From positions 286,257 through 350,256 of the forward strand of contig NZ_QWDM01000006.1 in the NCBI RefSeq assembly GCF_003996965.1: 64,000 nt of DNA, given 5' to 3'. Within the stretch, counting starts at the first letter, position 1. Each line of letters starts with the position of its first letter. The stretch is from Flavobacterium cupreum (GTDB lineage: Bacteria > Bacteroidota > Bacteroidia > Flavobacteriales > Flavobacteriaceae). The position numbers were made by a program, and so were the translations under genes. Below are positions 8,529 through 18,487 of this stretch, in pieces. A model generated the notes under the pieces. The model was not told the origin of the DNA. It saw only the letters and a program-made list of their open reading frames with translations, and did no database searches.

Positions 8529-11500
8529 ATGAAAAATATATTATTTGCATTCTTCTTGTTTTCTACAGCATTGTTTGCGCAACAGATTGACAAAAAATGG
8601 GATAAAGTCATAGCCTTTGAAAACGAAGGAAAAATAAAATCAGCCAATAAGATTGTTGAAAAAATATACAAAAAAGCAATCTCAGATAAAGAAGAAGTGC
8701 AAATGATAAAATGTTTTTTTTATCAATCTAAATATTTGCAGGTTGTTGATGAGAATGCCCAAACCAAAATTTTAAATAATTTAAAAACGGATATTAATCG
8801 CGTTTCGGTTCCTTCAAAGGCTATTTTAACATTGGTATATGCGAAATGTTTACAAAATTATTCTGACTACTACGAACCTTATGCTGTTGTAGATAGTGCG
8901 GCGGCAGTAGTTGATGATTATGTTGCATTAATAGATTCGGCTGCTGCGACTATAGACACTTCTCAAGTAGATGGAATTTCCAAAACAAACGATGTTAAGC
9001 TTGAATTTACAACTGAAAATGAGATAATCGCTCTTTTCGCAAAAACATTAGAAAACGAAAACATTTTAAAAGCTACTCCTTTAACAAATTATCAGTCCAT
9101 ATTTGAATTTCTAACTTTAGAAAAACTAAAAAGCGAAAGTCTATATGATTATTTATTAAAAGAAAACATCACGTTTTTCACTGAAAAGATAAAAGAATGG
9201 CAAATTGAAAAAAGCATTTTCTTAACTCATAAAGAGCAGCTATTAGCAGATTCTGATGTTTTTATAAAACTAAGTTTAGATTTTATAAAAGATGAAAACG
9301 TAAAAAAAGTGCTGTCTTTATATCAAAAACAGGAAGCGAATCATCCTACTTTAGAAAATCAGTTTGAGCGGGCACAATTTTGCAATGCCTACCTGTTACA
9401 GTCAGACGATGACTTTATGAAGTATTTAAATGAACTTCAAAGCAAATCTAAAGGGGAGATTTTATCTCAGAAAATAAAATTCGAAATAGCCCGCATACTT
9501 CTAAAACAAGCTTCAAAAGAAACATATCCAAAGAACAATATTGAGGCAGTTGTCTTATTTGATGAAATTATAAAAATTAATAACCAGTCAAATGCCTCGA
9601 AATCGGCTTTAGCTCAAAAACAAGAACTTCTTTCAAAAACATTATCCGTTAAGCTTCAAAAATATACGTACAATAATGAAAATACACGAGCTCTGATTGA
9701 ATACAAAAACGTAAACTATCTAACCATTTCGTTCTTCAAAATTCCTCAAAAGAAAGTACAAGAATTCAAAAAAGACCGTCAATTATTAGATAGTTTAGCT
9801 CCTGTAATTATTAAAAATCAAAGTAAAATTGCCTATCAAAGATATGAGTTCCAAAATAGGCAAGACTATTTTGAGTACAGTACAGAAGTGCTTTTGCCGC
9901 ATTTAGAAACAGGAAATTATTTGGTTTATTTTGAAAGTGATTCCGATTCAAAAGACGGAAAAGCATATGATTTTGAAATCATCACTGTTTCAAACCTCAC
10001 TGTCCTTGCTAACCAAAAAAACGATACTGAAAATTATCAGGTTTTAGATCGAAAAACAGGAAAGCCTATAGAAAATGCAAGTATCAAATCAGCAACCTTT
10101 ACGCTTAAAACAGATTCAAAAGGACTAGCCACTTATAAAAAAATTAACAATAATTATAATTATGAAACTATCGAAATTTCAACACAAAATGATAGTATTT
10201 TAATTGATAAGGATTACATTAGTTATAGTAATGAATATAACGAATCTGACAATACCAAAACAAACGCTAAAGTTGAATTTTACTTAGATCGGGCTATTTA
10301 CCGTCCGGGACAAAACGTTTATTATAAAGGAATTGCAATTCAAAAAACTAAAAACAAAACAAGCATCATTGCCAATACTACATTTAAGCTTATTGTAAAC
10401 GACGCGAACTATCAACTAATTAAAGAAATTGAAGTAACTACGAATGAATTTGGTTCATTTTCCGGCGAGTTTATTTTACCAAAAAGTGGTCTAACGGGAC
10501 AATATGGCCTCACTGCATCCAGACCGGAAGACTATAAGAAAAATGAGGCGTACTTTAAAAATCAAGTCCAGTCTCGATTTTGGGAAAATGCAAATTTTGA
10601 AAATTCCCGAATTTCTTTCAATGTTGAAGAATACAAACGTCCTAAATTTGAAGTAAGATTTGATCCTAAAAACAAAAGTTTTCAAGTTAATCAGTCCATT
10701 AAAGTAAAAGGAAATGCCCAAGCATTTGCGGGAAGTAATATTTCTGATGCAAAAGTAACCTACACAGTTACCCGATATACGAGCTACTTTCGAAATTATT
10801 ACGGAAATGAAGAAAACGAGGTTTTAACCTTTGGCGAAACTAAAACAGATGCCTCAGGAAAATTCAGTATCGACTTTATCGCTTTACCGTCAAAAAACAG
10901 TAAAAAAGAGCAACTACCAGTCTTTAATTATAAAATATTTGCAACGATTACAGACCTTAATGGCGAAACACATTCAGCAGAAACTACTATAAAAGTAGGT
11001 TTTCATGATTTGATTATTAATGCCAGTTTACCAAATGAAATTGAAACCAAAGACAAAAACGAAATCAACTTATCGAGTACAAATTTAAACGGAGAATTTT
11101 TAGCAGCCAAGGGCGAAATCACACTCTATTTTGTAAAACCATTATCGAATAAATTTAAAAACCGTATTTGGGAAAAACCGGAGATTCAAACTATCGCGCC
11201 GGCAGATTTTGAAAAATTATTTCCTTATGAAATATCTGAAAACGAAACTAAACATGTTCCAAATGAAATACTATTATACTCTAAAAAAACAGACACTCAA
11301 AAAGACAAAAAAATAGTATTGGATTTTATATCCAATTATAAATCCGGTACCTATAAAATTGTTTTTTCTGCCAAAGACAGTTTTAATAACCCCATTGAAT
11401 CTGTTTCAAACTTTAAACTCATTCAAAGCAAGGACAAATTCGATCCGAGCAAATTATTTACGGTACAACAAATCAATGAAAACCCTAAAAAAGATGGTTA

Positions 11501-14500
11501 TGTACTTGTAAAATTATCTTCTGTTATTCCTGAACTTTATATTACAGCGAATGGAAATTACGATAGCAAAATATATTTTGAAGATACTTTTCATTTACAA
11601 AACAACGAAGCTACAATCAAAATTCCGTTGAAAAATGAATTTGAAAAAAGCATTAAATTAGGTTTCGAAAGTGTTTTTGAAAATGACACTTTTACGGAGG
11701 AAATCAATGTAATACTTAAAAATGAAGAAACAAAATTAGAGTGGACAGTTGAAAGTTTCAGGAATAAAATACAACCCGGAACCAGTGAAAACTGGTCGTT
11801 CAAATTAAGCGCATTCAACACACAAGCCGAAGCTGAAGTTTTAGCCTCCATGTATGACAGTTCCTTAGATCAGTTTTCTGAGAAGGAATGGGAAACCTTA
11901 CAATTTAACCGATACAATTACAACGGAACTAATTTCAAAGAAAGATTAGGTTTTGATGTTACGTACGCTTCATTGCAAAATTTAAATACAGTTTTGCCTC
12001 TTACAGCTTTTCGTAATGAAGAAACACGACTAAAATGGTTTGGATTTGACATTAATAGTAGTCGATATGGCGATTCACTTGGCCTGACTATAGTGGAGCT
12101 TAAAGATAAAAAGGTCGGCAGTGAAACTATTAAAGGTGATGCTGACGCCGTTTTAACTATCGATGAACCTGTTGGAGCTGCAGCTGCTAATATCCTTTCT
12201 GACTCCCAACCACCTCTGCCTAAAGTAGATCAGGTAAAATTTATGAAACCTGTATATTTCCAAACCAATAAAGTCAAGTTTATTCCCGGAAAAAAAATAA
12301 TAACAGGCTTGACATCTCTGGTTATAAATCAATCGACCTTATATGTAATTGACGGAGAAATTTCAACTGAGGATATCGCGAGTAACTTAAATCCAGATGA
12401 AATTCTTTCTATGGATATTTTAAGCCCGGACAAAGCCACAGCCCTCTACGGAAGCAGAGGCGCCAACGGAGTCATAATTATCACGACCAAAAAGGCCCTG
12501 GAAGAACTTACTCAGGTAAAAGCCCGAAAAAATCTGTCTGAAACCGCTTTCTTTTTACCGAATTTAAAAACAGATGCTAAAGGAAAAGTCAGTTTCAACT
12601 TTACTTCCCCGGAAGCTTTAACCGCCTGGAAACTTCGTTTACTGGCACACAATAAAGATGCGGTTTCGGGTTATTTAGAGAAAAGCGTTGTGACTCAAAA
12701 AGAGCTGATGGTTTTACCAAATTTCCCACGTTTCTTCAGAGAGAAAGACACTATTGTAATTTCTGCTAAAATCTCAAATATTACAGATAAAGCGAAAACA
12801 GGAATTGCCATTTTACAGTTTTTTGATGCCGTAACCATGCAGCCGATTGATACCAAAATGCTGAACGTAAAAAATGTTCGGAATTTCAATGTTGCCGCTT
12901 TCGGAAATACAACTGCAACCTGGAAAATTTCTATTCCGGAAGGTTTGCAGGGCGTTCAATATAAAATTTTGGCCAAATCCGGTACTTTTTCCGATGGAGA
13001 AGAGAACATTCTACCGGTTTTGACCAACAACATGCTGGTGACAGAAAGTATTCCGATTTGGGTTCGCGAGAATTCTAAAAAGGAATACGCATTTGAGAAT
13101 CTTAAAAACAATAATTCAAACACCTTACGAAATCATCAATTTACGTTAGAATATACTTCAAACCCTTCGTGGATTGCGATTCAGTCTTTACCTTATTTAA
13201 TGGAATACGAACACGAATGTGCCGAGCAGACTTTTGCCCGTTTTTATGCGAATGCGCTGGCTACGGAAATTATTTCCGGGAATCCGAAGATTGCGACTGT
13301 CTTTGAAGATTGGAGAAAGAATGGAAAACTGAATTCGAAACTGGAAGAAAATGAAGAACTAAAATCGATTATTCTCGCCGAAACACCCTGGCTGAATGAC
13401 GCACAAAGTGAAGATGAAAAGAAAAAGAATCTCGCACTTTTATTCGATTTGGAAAAAATGAAAACTTCACAGGAGGCGACTTTCGATAAATTAAAACAAA
13501 AACAAAAATCGTCCGGAGGGTTTTCCTGGTTTGACGGCGGTGATGAAAGCGAATATATTACGAGACATATTTTAGCCGGTTTAGGTCATTTATCTAAATT
13601 GAATAAAACGAAAGAAAATGATACTAAAATTGATGCTATTGCCAAAACAGGAATTCCGTTTCTCGACAATAAGTTTTTATATTATTATAAAACCCAGACT
13701 AAAAACATAAAAGGCACAAGCAAACTGATTTGGATTAATCCTTATTCTGATTTGCATTACTTATATACGAGAAGTTTTTATCTGGATAAATATCTCCTTT
13801 CCGATACTTTAAAAAAAGCAACTCAACTGTATCTTGAAACGGCTAAAAAAGACTGGTTAAGTTATTATCTTTACGAAAAAGGACTGGCTGCTCTGACTTT
13901 AAATCGTTTTGGAGAGAGTGAATCTGCTAAAAAAATAATTGAAAGCCTAAAAGAAACAGCATCTAACAATGAAGATTGGGGAATGTACTGGATTGCTAAT
14001 AAAGCAGGCTGGTACTGGTATCAGGCGCCAATAGAAACTCAGGCCTTATTGATTGAAGCTTTCGCTGAAGTAACTAACGATACCAAATCGGTTGATGCGA
14101 TGAAAGTCTGGTTATTAAAAAACAAACAGACCAAAAACTGGCCCACCACAAAAGCCACTACTGAAGCCGTCTACGCTTTATTGATGCAGGGAACCGACTG
14201 GCTTTCTGTAAAAGACAATACGGTTATTAAAATTGGAGATGAAAAGATCCTGACCAAAAAATTAGCCGAAAACGAAAAAGAAGCGGAGACGGGTTATATC
14301 AAACTCAACTGGAAAAAAGAGGAAGTCAAAAGAGAAATGGCTTCTATCACCATCGAAAACAAATCGAAAGTTCCGGGCTTTGGCGGTGTGTACTGGCAGT
14401 ATTTTGAAGATTTAGATAAGATCAAAAGCAATTCTGGAGCTGTATTATCAGTTTCGAAAGAATTATATCTAAAGAAAAACTCCCTTAAAGGCGATCAGTT

Positions 14501-14861
14501 AGAAAAGATAACAAGCAAAAATCCATTAAAAACCGGAGATTTAGTTACTGTAAGATTAGTAATTACGTCAAAAGAAGATATGGAATTTGTACATCTAAAA
14601 GACATGAGAGCTTCTTGCTTTGAACCTGTAAGTGTTCTGTCGGAATACCGATACAAAGACCGACTTGGATATTATATCAGTACAAAAGATGCGGCTACAC
14701 ATTTCTTCTTTGACCAGATTAACAAAGGGACTTATGTTTTAGAATATGAAATCAGAGTAAATAATAGTGGCGAATTTTCAAACGGAATTACCACTATTGA
14801 AAGTATGTATGCCCCTGAATTTGCAAGTCATACAAAAGGAATTCGGGTAAAAGTGAATTAA
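8529..14861 (+). CDS. Alpha-2-macroglobulin family protein with embedded TonB-plug-like segment
   Basis: The 2110-aa exported protein (signal peptide MKNILFAFFLFSTALFAQQ) is a bacterial alpha-2-macroglobulin, thought to trap attacking proteases or protect the envelope. After a helical N-terminal region of about 500 residues comes the MG2-type domain (LDRAIYRPGQNVYYKG), then further MG/bait-like domains. Residues about 1256-1325 look like a TonB plug or carboxypeptidase-like segment (LYVIDGEIS ... ATALYGSRGANGVIIITTKK). The A2M domain starts near 1341 (FFLPNLKTDAKGKVSF). The thioester motif is CAEQ (Cys1564) instead of the usual CGEQ or CLEQ, which still keeps Cys and Gln. The helical thioester domain and C-terminal receptor-like domain follow. 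The first half is visibly more A-rich than the second. Confidence 0.88.
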   Translation: MKNILFAFFLFSTALFAQQIDKKWDKVIAFENEGKIKSANKIVEKIYKKAISDKEEVQMIKCFFYQSKYLQVVDENAQTKILNNLKTDINRVSVPSKAILTLVYAKCLQNYSDYYEPYAVVDSAAAVVDDYVALIDSAAATIDTSQVDGISKTNDVKLEFTTENEIIALFAKTLENENILKATPLTNYQSIFEFLTLEKLKSESLYDYLLKENITFFTEKIKEWQIEKSIFLTHKEQLLADSDVFIKLSLDFIKDENVKKVLSLYQKQEANHPTLENQFERAQFCNAYLLQSDDDFMKYLNELQSKSKGEILSQKIKFEIARILLKQASKETYPKNNIEAVVLFDEIIKINNQSNASKSALAQKQELLSKTLSVKLQKYTYNNENTRALIEYKNVNYLTISFFKIPQKKVQEFKKDRQLLDSLAPVIIKNQSKIAYQRYEFQNRQDYFEYSTEVLLPHLETGNYLVYFESDSDSKDGKAYDFEIITVSNLTVLANQKNDTENYQVLDRKTGKPIENASIKSATFTLKTDSKGLATYKKINNNYNYETIEISTQNDSILIDKDYISYSNEYNESDNTKTNAKVEFYLDRAIYRPGQNVYYKGIAIQKTKNKTSIIANTTFKLIVNDANYQLIKEIEVTTNEFGSFSGEFILPKSGLTGQYGLTASRPEDYKKNEAYFKNQVQSRFWENANFENSRISFNVEEYKRPKFEVRFDPKNKSFQVNQSIKVKGNAQAFAGSNISDAKVTYTVTRYTSYFRNYYGNEENEVLTFGETKTDASGKFSIDFIALPSKNSKKEQLPVFNYKIFATITDLNGETHSAETTIKVGFHDLIINASLPNEIETKDKNEINLSSTNLNGEFLAAKGEITLYFVKPLSNKFKNRIWEKPEIQTIAPADFEKLFPYEISENETKHVPNEILLYSKKTDTQKDKKIVLDFISNYKSGTYKIVFSAKDSFNNPIESVSNFKLIQSKDKFDPSKLFTVQQINENPKKDGYVLVKLSSVIPELYITANGNYDSKIYFEDTFHLQNNEATIKIPLKNEFEKSIKLGFESVFENDTFTEEINVILKNEETKLEWTVESFRNKIQPGTSENWSFKLSAFNTQAEAEVLASMYDSSLDQFSEKEWETLQFNRYNYNGTNFKERLGFDVTYASLQNLNTVLPLTAFRNEETRLKWFGFDINSSRYGDSLGLTIVELKDKKVGSETIKGDADAVLTIDEPVGAAAANILSDSQPPLPKVDQVKFMKPVYFQTNKVKFIPGKKIITGLTSLVINQSTLYVIDGEISTEDIASNLNPDEILSMDILSPDKATALYGSRGANGVIIITTKKALEELTQVKARKNLSETAFFLPNLKTDAKGKVSFNFTSPEALTAWKLRLLAHNKDAVSGYLEKSVVTQKELMVLPNFPRFFREKDTIVISAKISNITDKAKTGIAILQFFDAVTMQPIDTKMLNVKNVRNFNVAAFGNTTATWKISIPEGLQGVQYKILAKSGTFSDGEENILPVLTNNMLVTESIPIWVRENSKKEYAFENLKNNNSNTLRNHQFTLEYTSNPSWIAIQSLPYLMEYEHECAEQTFARFYANALATEIISGNPKIATVFEDWRKNGKLNSKLEENEELKSIILAETPWLNDAQSEDEKKKNLALLFDLEKMKTSQEATFDKLKQKQKSSGGFSWFDGGDESEYITRHILAGLGHLSKLNKTKENDTKIDAIAKTGIPFLDNKFLYYYKTQTKNIKGTSKLIWINPYSDLHYLYTRSFYLDKYLLSDTLKKATQLYLETAKKDWLSYYLYEKGLAALTLNRFGESESAKKIIESLKETASNNEDWGMYWIANKAGWYWYQAPIETQALLIEAFAEVTNDTKSVDAMKVWLLKNKQTKNWPTTKATTEAVYALLMQGTDWLSVKDNTVIKIGDEKILTKKLAENEKEAETGYIKLNWKKEEVKREMASITIENKSKVPGFGGVYWQYFEDLDKIKSNSGAVLSVSKELYLKKNSLKGDQLEKITSKNPLKTGDLVTVRLVITSKEDMEFVHLKDMRASCFEPVSVLSEYRYKDRLGYYISTKDAATHFFFDQINKGTYVLEYEIRVNNSGEFSNGITTIESMYAPEFASHTKGIRVKVN

Positions 14862-14967
14862 CAGCACTGATTAAAATTTCCAAAAAATAATTCCAAATTC
14901 CAAAATAAGCATTGTAGATTATTATGTTCAGGCTGAGCAAAGTCGAAGCCCATTTTAAACACAAAAA

Positions 14968-15000
14968 AATCCGACAGGTTTTAAAAGCCTGTCGGATTTA
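14968..15000. terminator. Bidirectional terminator between the A2M and S46 peptidase genes
   Basis: AATCCGACAGG pairs with CCTGTCGGATT across a 9-nt loop, with A-rich sequence on the left and T-rich on the right. It therefore serves both convergent genes. The core CCGACAGG/CCTGTCGG reappears in the gcvP terminator at 41592-41627. Confidence 0.8.
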
Positions 15001-15021
15001 ATTTTTAAGAAATCAATCCGA

Positions 15022-17166
15022 TTATTTAATAATCATCATTTCGTCAATAATGTTTTTGGCTCCCGCATATTTGTCGATAATCCAAAGTACGTAGCGAATG
15101 TCTACGTTAATTGTTCTTTGCAATTTAGGGTCAAAAATAACATCTCCGGCCATGGCTTCGATATTTCCGTCAAAGGCGATACCAATCAATTCTCCTTTTC
15201 CGTTAAGAACCGGTGAACCTGAGTTTCCTCCTGTAATATCATTATCAGTAAGAAAGTTTACAGGCATGTACCCCGCTTTATCTGCATACTGACCGTAATC
15301 TTTTGCCTTGTTTAATTTTAATAAACGTGCCGGTAAATCAAATTCCTGATCGCCTGCTTTATACTTTTTTACCATACTTTCCATGGTTGTATAATTGTTG
15401 ATCTTTGCATCGTTACGTTTGTCTTCCGGCAAAGCACGAACTTTTCCGTATGTCAGTCTCAAAGTTGAATTGGCATCCGGATACTGAATCGCATTTAATT
15501 TTGATTCTCTCAAACCTTCTACTAATTCACGGTAAGCAATTGCAAAACCGTCATCCGATTTCATTTGATCCTCTGATTTAAAACGGTATTTTGTCAAAAG
15601 ATCGTTAGAAATAATATACAACGGATCGTGTACAATCGCTAATGGTTTCGGATCGGCCATAAATGCCAGTACTTTTTCTTTCGTTGTAAAATAACTTGTC
15701 TCTGTTGCTTTTGCCACATCTGCGGTAAAATCACCGTTATTAACTGACTTCATTTTAGCTATTTGTGTCGCTAAGCCGTATTCAGCTCCTTTAGCAGCAT
15801 ATAAATTCAATTGTGCTGTCAATAGATCTTTTTCAAGTGGTGCATAAAATTCACCATACATATTATCGATCATTGCCATAATCTTAGGCAGCATTTCAGC
15901 CTTTTTAGCATCGTTTTCATTGTAATAGGCAATCAGCGCATTTCCTAAATTTGCTGTTCCGCTGGCATACGCTGAAGTACGTAAAAGCTGCATCAGGTAA
16001 TTATCGTGAGTCGCTTTTACATTGGTTGATCTGTAATACTCATTGATAGTCGGAATTACATTTTCATACTTTTCCTTATTCGCCGGTTTGGTTGCCCACT
16101 CATAGAATTTATCTTCTTGTTCCGCTTTCGTATCTGCTGTTCCTGCTTTAGTCAAAGCATCAATCATCCCCTGACGGTTTTTCCAGTAATTCGCTGTTGA
16201 AGCATATTTTGACGCATACTGTAAACGAACAGTGGCATCTTTATCCATATACTTTTTCATTTGGTCCATTCCGGTTTTAGCACCTTCCACCCATGCAGGA
16301 TAAGCAAATTTTACATTTTGCTCAATTCCGCCGGCTGGCATCCAACGGTTTGTTCTTCCCGGATACCCTAAAATCATCGCAAAGTCATTTTCTTTAACTC
16401 CTTTAATGCTTATCGGCAAGTAATGTTTCGGCTGTAATGGCACATTTTCTTTAGAATAAGCAGCAGGATTCCCTGCTTTATCAGCATACACCCTGAACAT
16501 AGAGAAATCTCCTGTCTGACGCGGCCATTCCCAGTTGTCTGTATCCCCACCAAATTTACCCACACTTTCCGGAGGTGTACCTACTAAACGTACATCCGTA
16601 TAATCCTGATAAACGAAATAATAGTATTCATTTCCCTGAAAGAAAGGACGAACTGAAACGGTATATTTTCCGCCTTCGTTGTTTTCCTTTTCAATTAAAG
16701 CGATTTCCTGCTGAATGATTTTGTTTCTCTCTGTTTCTGTCATTGTATCATTTACTTTAGACAAAATTCTTTTCGAAACATCGTCCATACGTACGAAGAA
16801 ACGAACGTACAAAGATTTTGGTTTCATCTCTGCGCTTCTTTCTTTTGCCCAGAAACCATCTTTCAGGTAGTTTTGTTCTGCTGTCGAAAGCTCCGCAATA
16901 GCGTTGTAACCACAGTGGTGATTTGTTAAAACCAAACCATCTTTGGAAACGATCTCTGCTGTACAACCTCCGTTGAATTGTACCACTGCATCTTTAAGAC
17001 TGTGATGATTAATACTGTAAATCTCTTCGGCTGTTAATTGCAGTCCCATTTTTTCCATATCTCTATGGTTCAGTCTTTCGATAAACATCAGAAACCACAT
17101 TCCTTCATCAGCTCTTACAGGAAAAGCCATCAGGCACATGGTTAAGAATAAAATTATTTTTTTCAT
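15022..17166 (-). CDS. S46 family dipeptidyl peptidase, DPP7-like
   Basis: The 714-aa exported serine peptidase (signal peptide ending near PVRADEG) removes dipeptides from peptide N-termini in the periplasm, supporting growth on protein. The catalytic residues sit in LTNHHCG (His83/84), RQTGDFSMF (Asp) and GGNSGSPVLNG (Ser). The residue 18 positions after the nucleophile Ser is Gly (IAFDGN). In the family Gly here marks DPP7 (hydrophobic P1), whereas Arg marks DPP11 (acidic P1). Length fits the family. Monocistronic. Confidence 0.92.
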   Translation of the reverse strand: MKKIILFLTMCLMAFPVRADEGMWFLMFIERLNHRDMEKMGLQLTAEEIYSINHHSLKDAVVQFNGGCTAEIVSKDGLVLTNHHCGYNAIAELSTAEQNYLKDGFWAKERSAEMKPKSLYVRFFVRMDDVSKRILSKVNDTMTETERNKIIQQEIALIEKENNEGGKYTVSVRPFFQGNEYYYFVYQDYTDVRLVGTPPESVGKFGGDTDNWEWPRQTGDFSMFRVYADKAGNPAAYSKENVPLQPKHYLPISIKGVKENDFAMILGYPGRTNRWMPAGGIEQNVKFAYPAWVEGAKTGMDQMKKYMDKDATVRLQYASKYASTANYWKNRQGMIDALTKAGTADTKAEQEDKFYEWATKPANKEKYENVIPTINEYYRSTNVKATHDNYLMQLLRTSAYASGTANLGNALIAYYNENDAKKAEMLPKIMAMIDNMYGEFYAPLEKDLLTAQLNLYAAKGAEYGLATQIAKMKSVNNGDFTADVAKATETSYFTTKEKVLAFMADPKPLAIVHDPLYIISNDLLTKYRFKSEDQMKSDDGFAIAYRELVEGLRESKLNAIQYPDANSTLRLTYGKVRALPEDKRNDAKINNYTTMESMVKKYKAGDQEFDLPARLLKLNKAKDYGQYADKAGYMPVNFLTDNDITGGNSGSPVLNGKGELIGIAFDGNIEAMAGDVIFDPKLQRTINVDIRYVLWIIDKYAGAKNIIDEMMIIK

Positions 17167-17290
17167 GTTATTTTGTTTAAGTAATGCGAATATAAGTCAT
17201 TTTCGCAATTCTGTAATCTTACAAGTTCTTAAAATTATATATCTTCAGTTATTATTGGTGGTTTTTTACGAATATAATATTCTGTAAAAC

Positions 17291-17323
17291 AAAAAAGGTG
17301 CCCTGTTTGCCAGGACACCTTTC
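17291..17323 (-). terminator. Hairpin between obgE and the S46 peptidase gene
   Basis: The hairpin AAAGGTGTCCTGGCAAACAGGGCACCTTTTTT (read on the minus strand, split here only by its loop) has one bulge and ends in six T. It lies upstream of the S46 gene stop in no gene's path except read-through from the S46 gene toward obgE; since obgE is at lower coordinates than the hairpin only by 18 bases, and ends at 17341, the hairpin sits 18 bases past the obgE stop and terminates obgE. Confidence 0.75.
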
Positions 17324-17340
17324 TATAAATCATATAGATT

Positions 17341-18342
17341 TTATTCATTCAGCATTTTCCAAAGCTTGTCTTTCAAATCTGTTAAACCTTGTTGGGCCAC
17401 AGATGAAATAAACATATACGGAATATCCTTAAAAGCAACATCTAATTCTACTTTTAGTTCTGCTTTAAGCTCATCATCCAGCATATCACATTTTGAAATA
17501 ACCAAAAGACGTTCTTTATCCAGCATTTCCGGATTGTATTTTGTCAATTCGTTCACCAAAATATCATACTCTCCTTTGATATCAGGAGTATCAACAGGTA
17601 CTAAAAATAATAAAGTCGAATTACGTTCAATATGGCGTAAGAAATAATGTCCAAGACCTTTTCCTTCCGCTGCACCTTCTATAATTCCGGGAATATCTGC
17701 AATTACAAAAGACTGAAAATCCCTGTAGGCAACAATTCCTAAGTTTGGTTTTAAGGTTGTAAACGGGTAATCGGCAATTTTTGGTTTTGCAGAAGTCAGC
17801 ACAGACAATAAGGTTGACTTCCCTGCATTAGGAAAACCTACAAGACCTACATCTGCCAAAACTTTAAGCTCCAGGATCACATCCATCTCTACTCCCGGTA
17901 AACCTGGCTGTGCATATCTTGGTGTCTGATTGGTAGAACTTCTGAAGTGCCAGTTTCCTAACCCTCCTTTACCTCCTTTAGACAGGATTCTTTTTTCGCC
18001 GTCTTCGGTAATTTCGAATAAGGTTTCTCCGGTTTCCTTATCTTTAACAACAGTTCCCAAAGGTACTTCGATAAATTTATCATCTCCGTCAGCTCCTGTG
18101 CTACGGTCTCCTCCACCATCTCCACCGTGACCTGCTTTAATATGACGCGCAAACTTTAAGTGGAACAATGTCCAAAGTCCTTTATTACCTACTAAGTATA
18201 CATGTCCTCCACGACCACCATCACCACCGTCCGGGCCTCCTTTTTCAATAAATTTTTCTCTATGTAAATGTGTAGATCCTTTTCCTCCCTTTCCGGAAGA
18301 AACATATATCTTAACATAATCTACAAAATTTCCTTCTGTCAT
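17341..18342 (-). CDS. obgE: Obg/CgtA GTPase
   Basis: The 333-aa essential GTPase functions in 50S ribosome assembly and stress control. The N-terminal Obg fold is glycine-rich ([23 protein letters not shown]). The G domain has G1 [10 protein letters not shown]3 DIPGIIEGA and the G4-like SKCD. The optional C-terminal extension of some Obg proteins is absent, as usual in Bacteroidota. It is followed on the chromosome by adk and hpt farther upstream on the same strand. Start ATG gives [14 protein letters not shown], the normal Obg N-terminus. Confidence 0.96.
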   Translation of the reverse strand: MTEGNFVDYVKIYVSSGKGGKGSTHLHREKFIEKGGPDGGDGGRGGHVYLVGNKGLWTLFHLKFARHIKAGHGGDGGGDRSTGADGDDKFIEVPLGTVVKDKETGETLFEITEDGEKRILSKGGKGGLGNWHFRSSTNQTPRYAQPGLPGVEMDVILELKVLADVGLVGFPNAGKSTLLSVLTSAKPKIADYPFTTLKPNLGIVAYRDFQSFVIADIPGIIEGAAEGKGLGHYFLRHIERNSTLLFLVPVDTPDIKGEYDILVNELTKYNPEMLDKERLLVISKCDMLDDELKAELKVELDVAFKDIPYMFISSVAQQGLTDLKDKLWKMLNE

Positions 18343-18409
18343 TGTTTTAAATTTCAGATTTTAGATTTTGGATTTTAGATTACTCTAATCGTATTACTAA
18401 ATTCTATTG

Positions 18410-18482
18410 TTTTTAGTATTCCGTCTCAGTCTCATTTTCAGGGCAAACTGCGACTGAATACTGTGACTGAAAACTATTTTAT
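18410..18482. repeat. Dispersed CAGTCGCAG/ACTGAAAACT-type intergenic repeat
   Basis: The phrase CTGCGACTGAATACTGTGAC followed by TGAAAACT is repeated almost word for word, at 42991-43037 and, on the other strand, in the array between purK and purE. It is non-coding and lies between obgE and the CBS-domain gene. Confidence 0.65.
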
Positions 18483-18487
18483 TCTCT

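Noticed and set aside
17930..18152. Two frames within obgE
   Set aside because: They are out-of-frame readings of the Gly-rich Obg domain.
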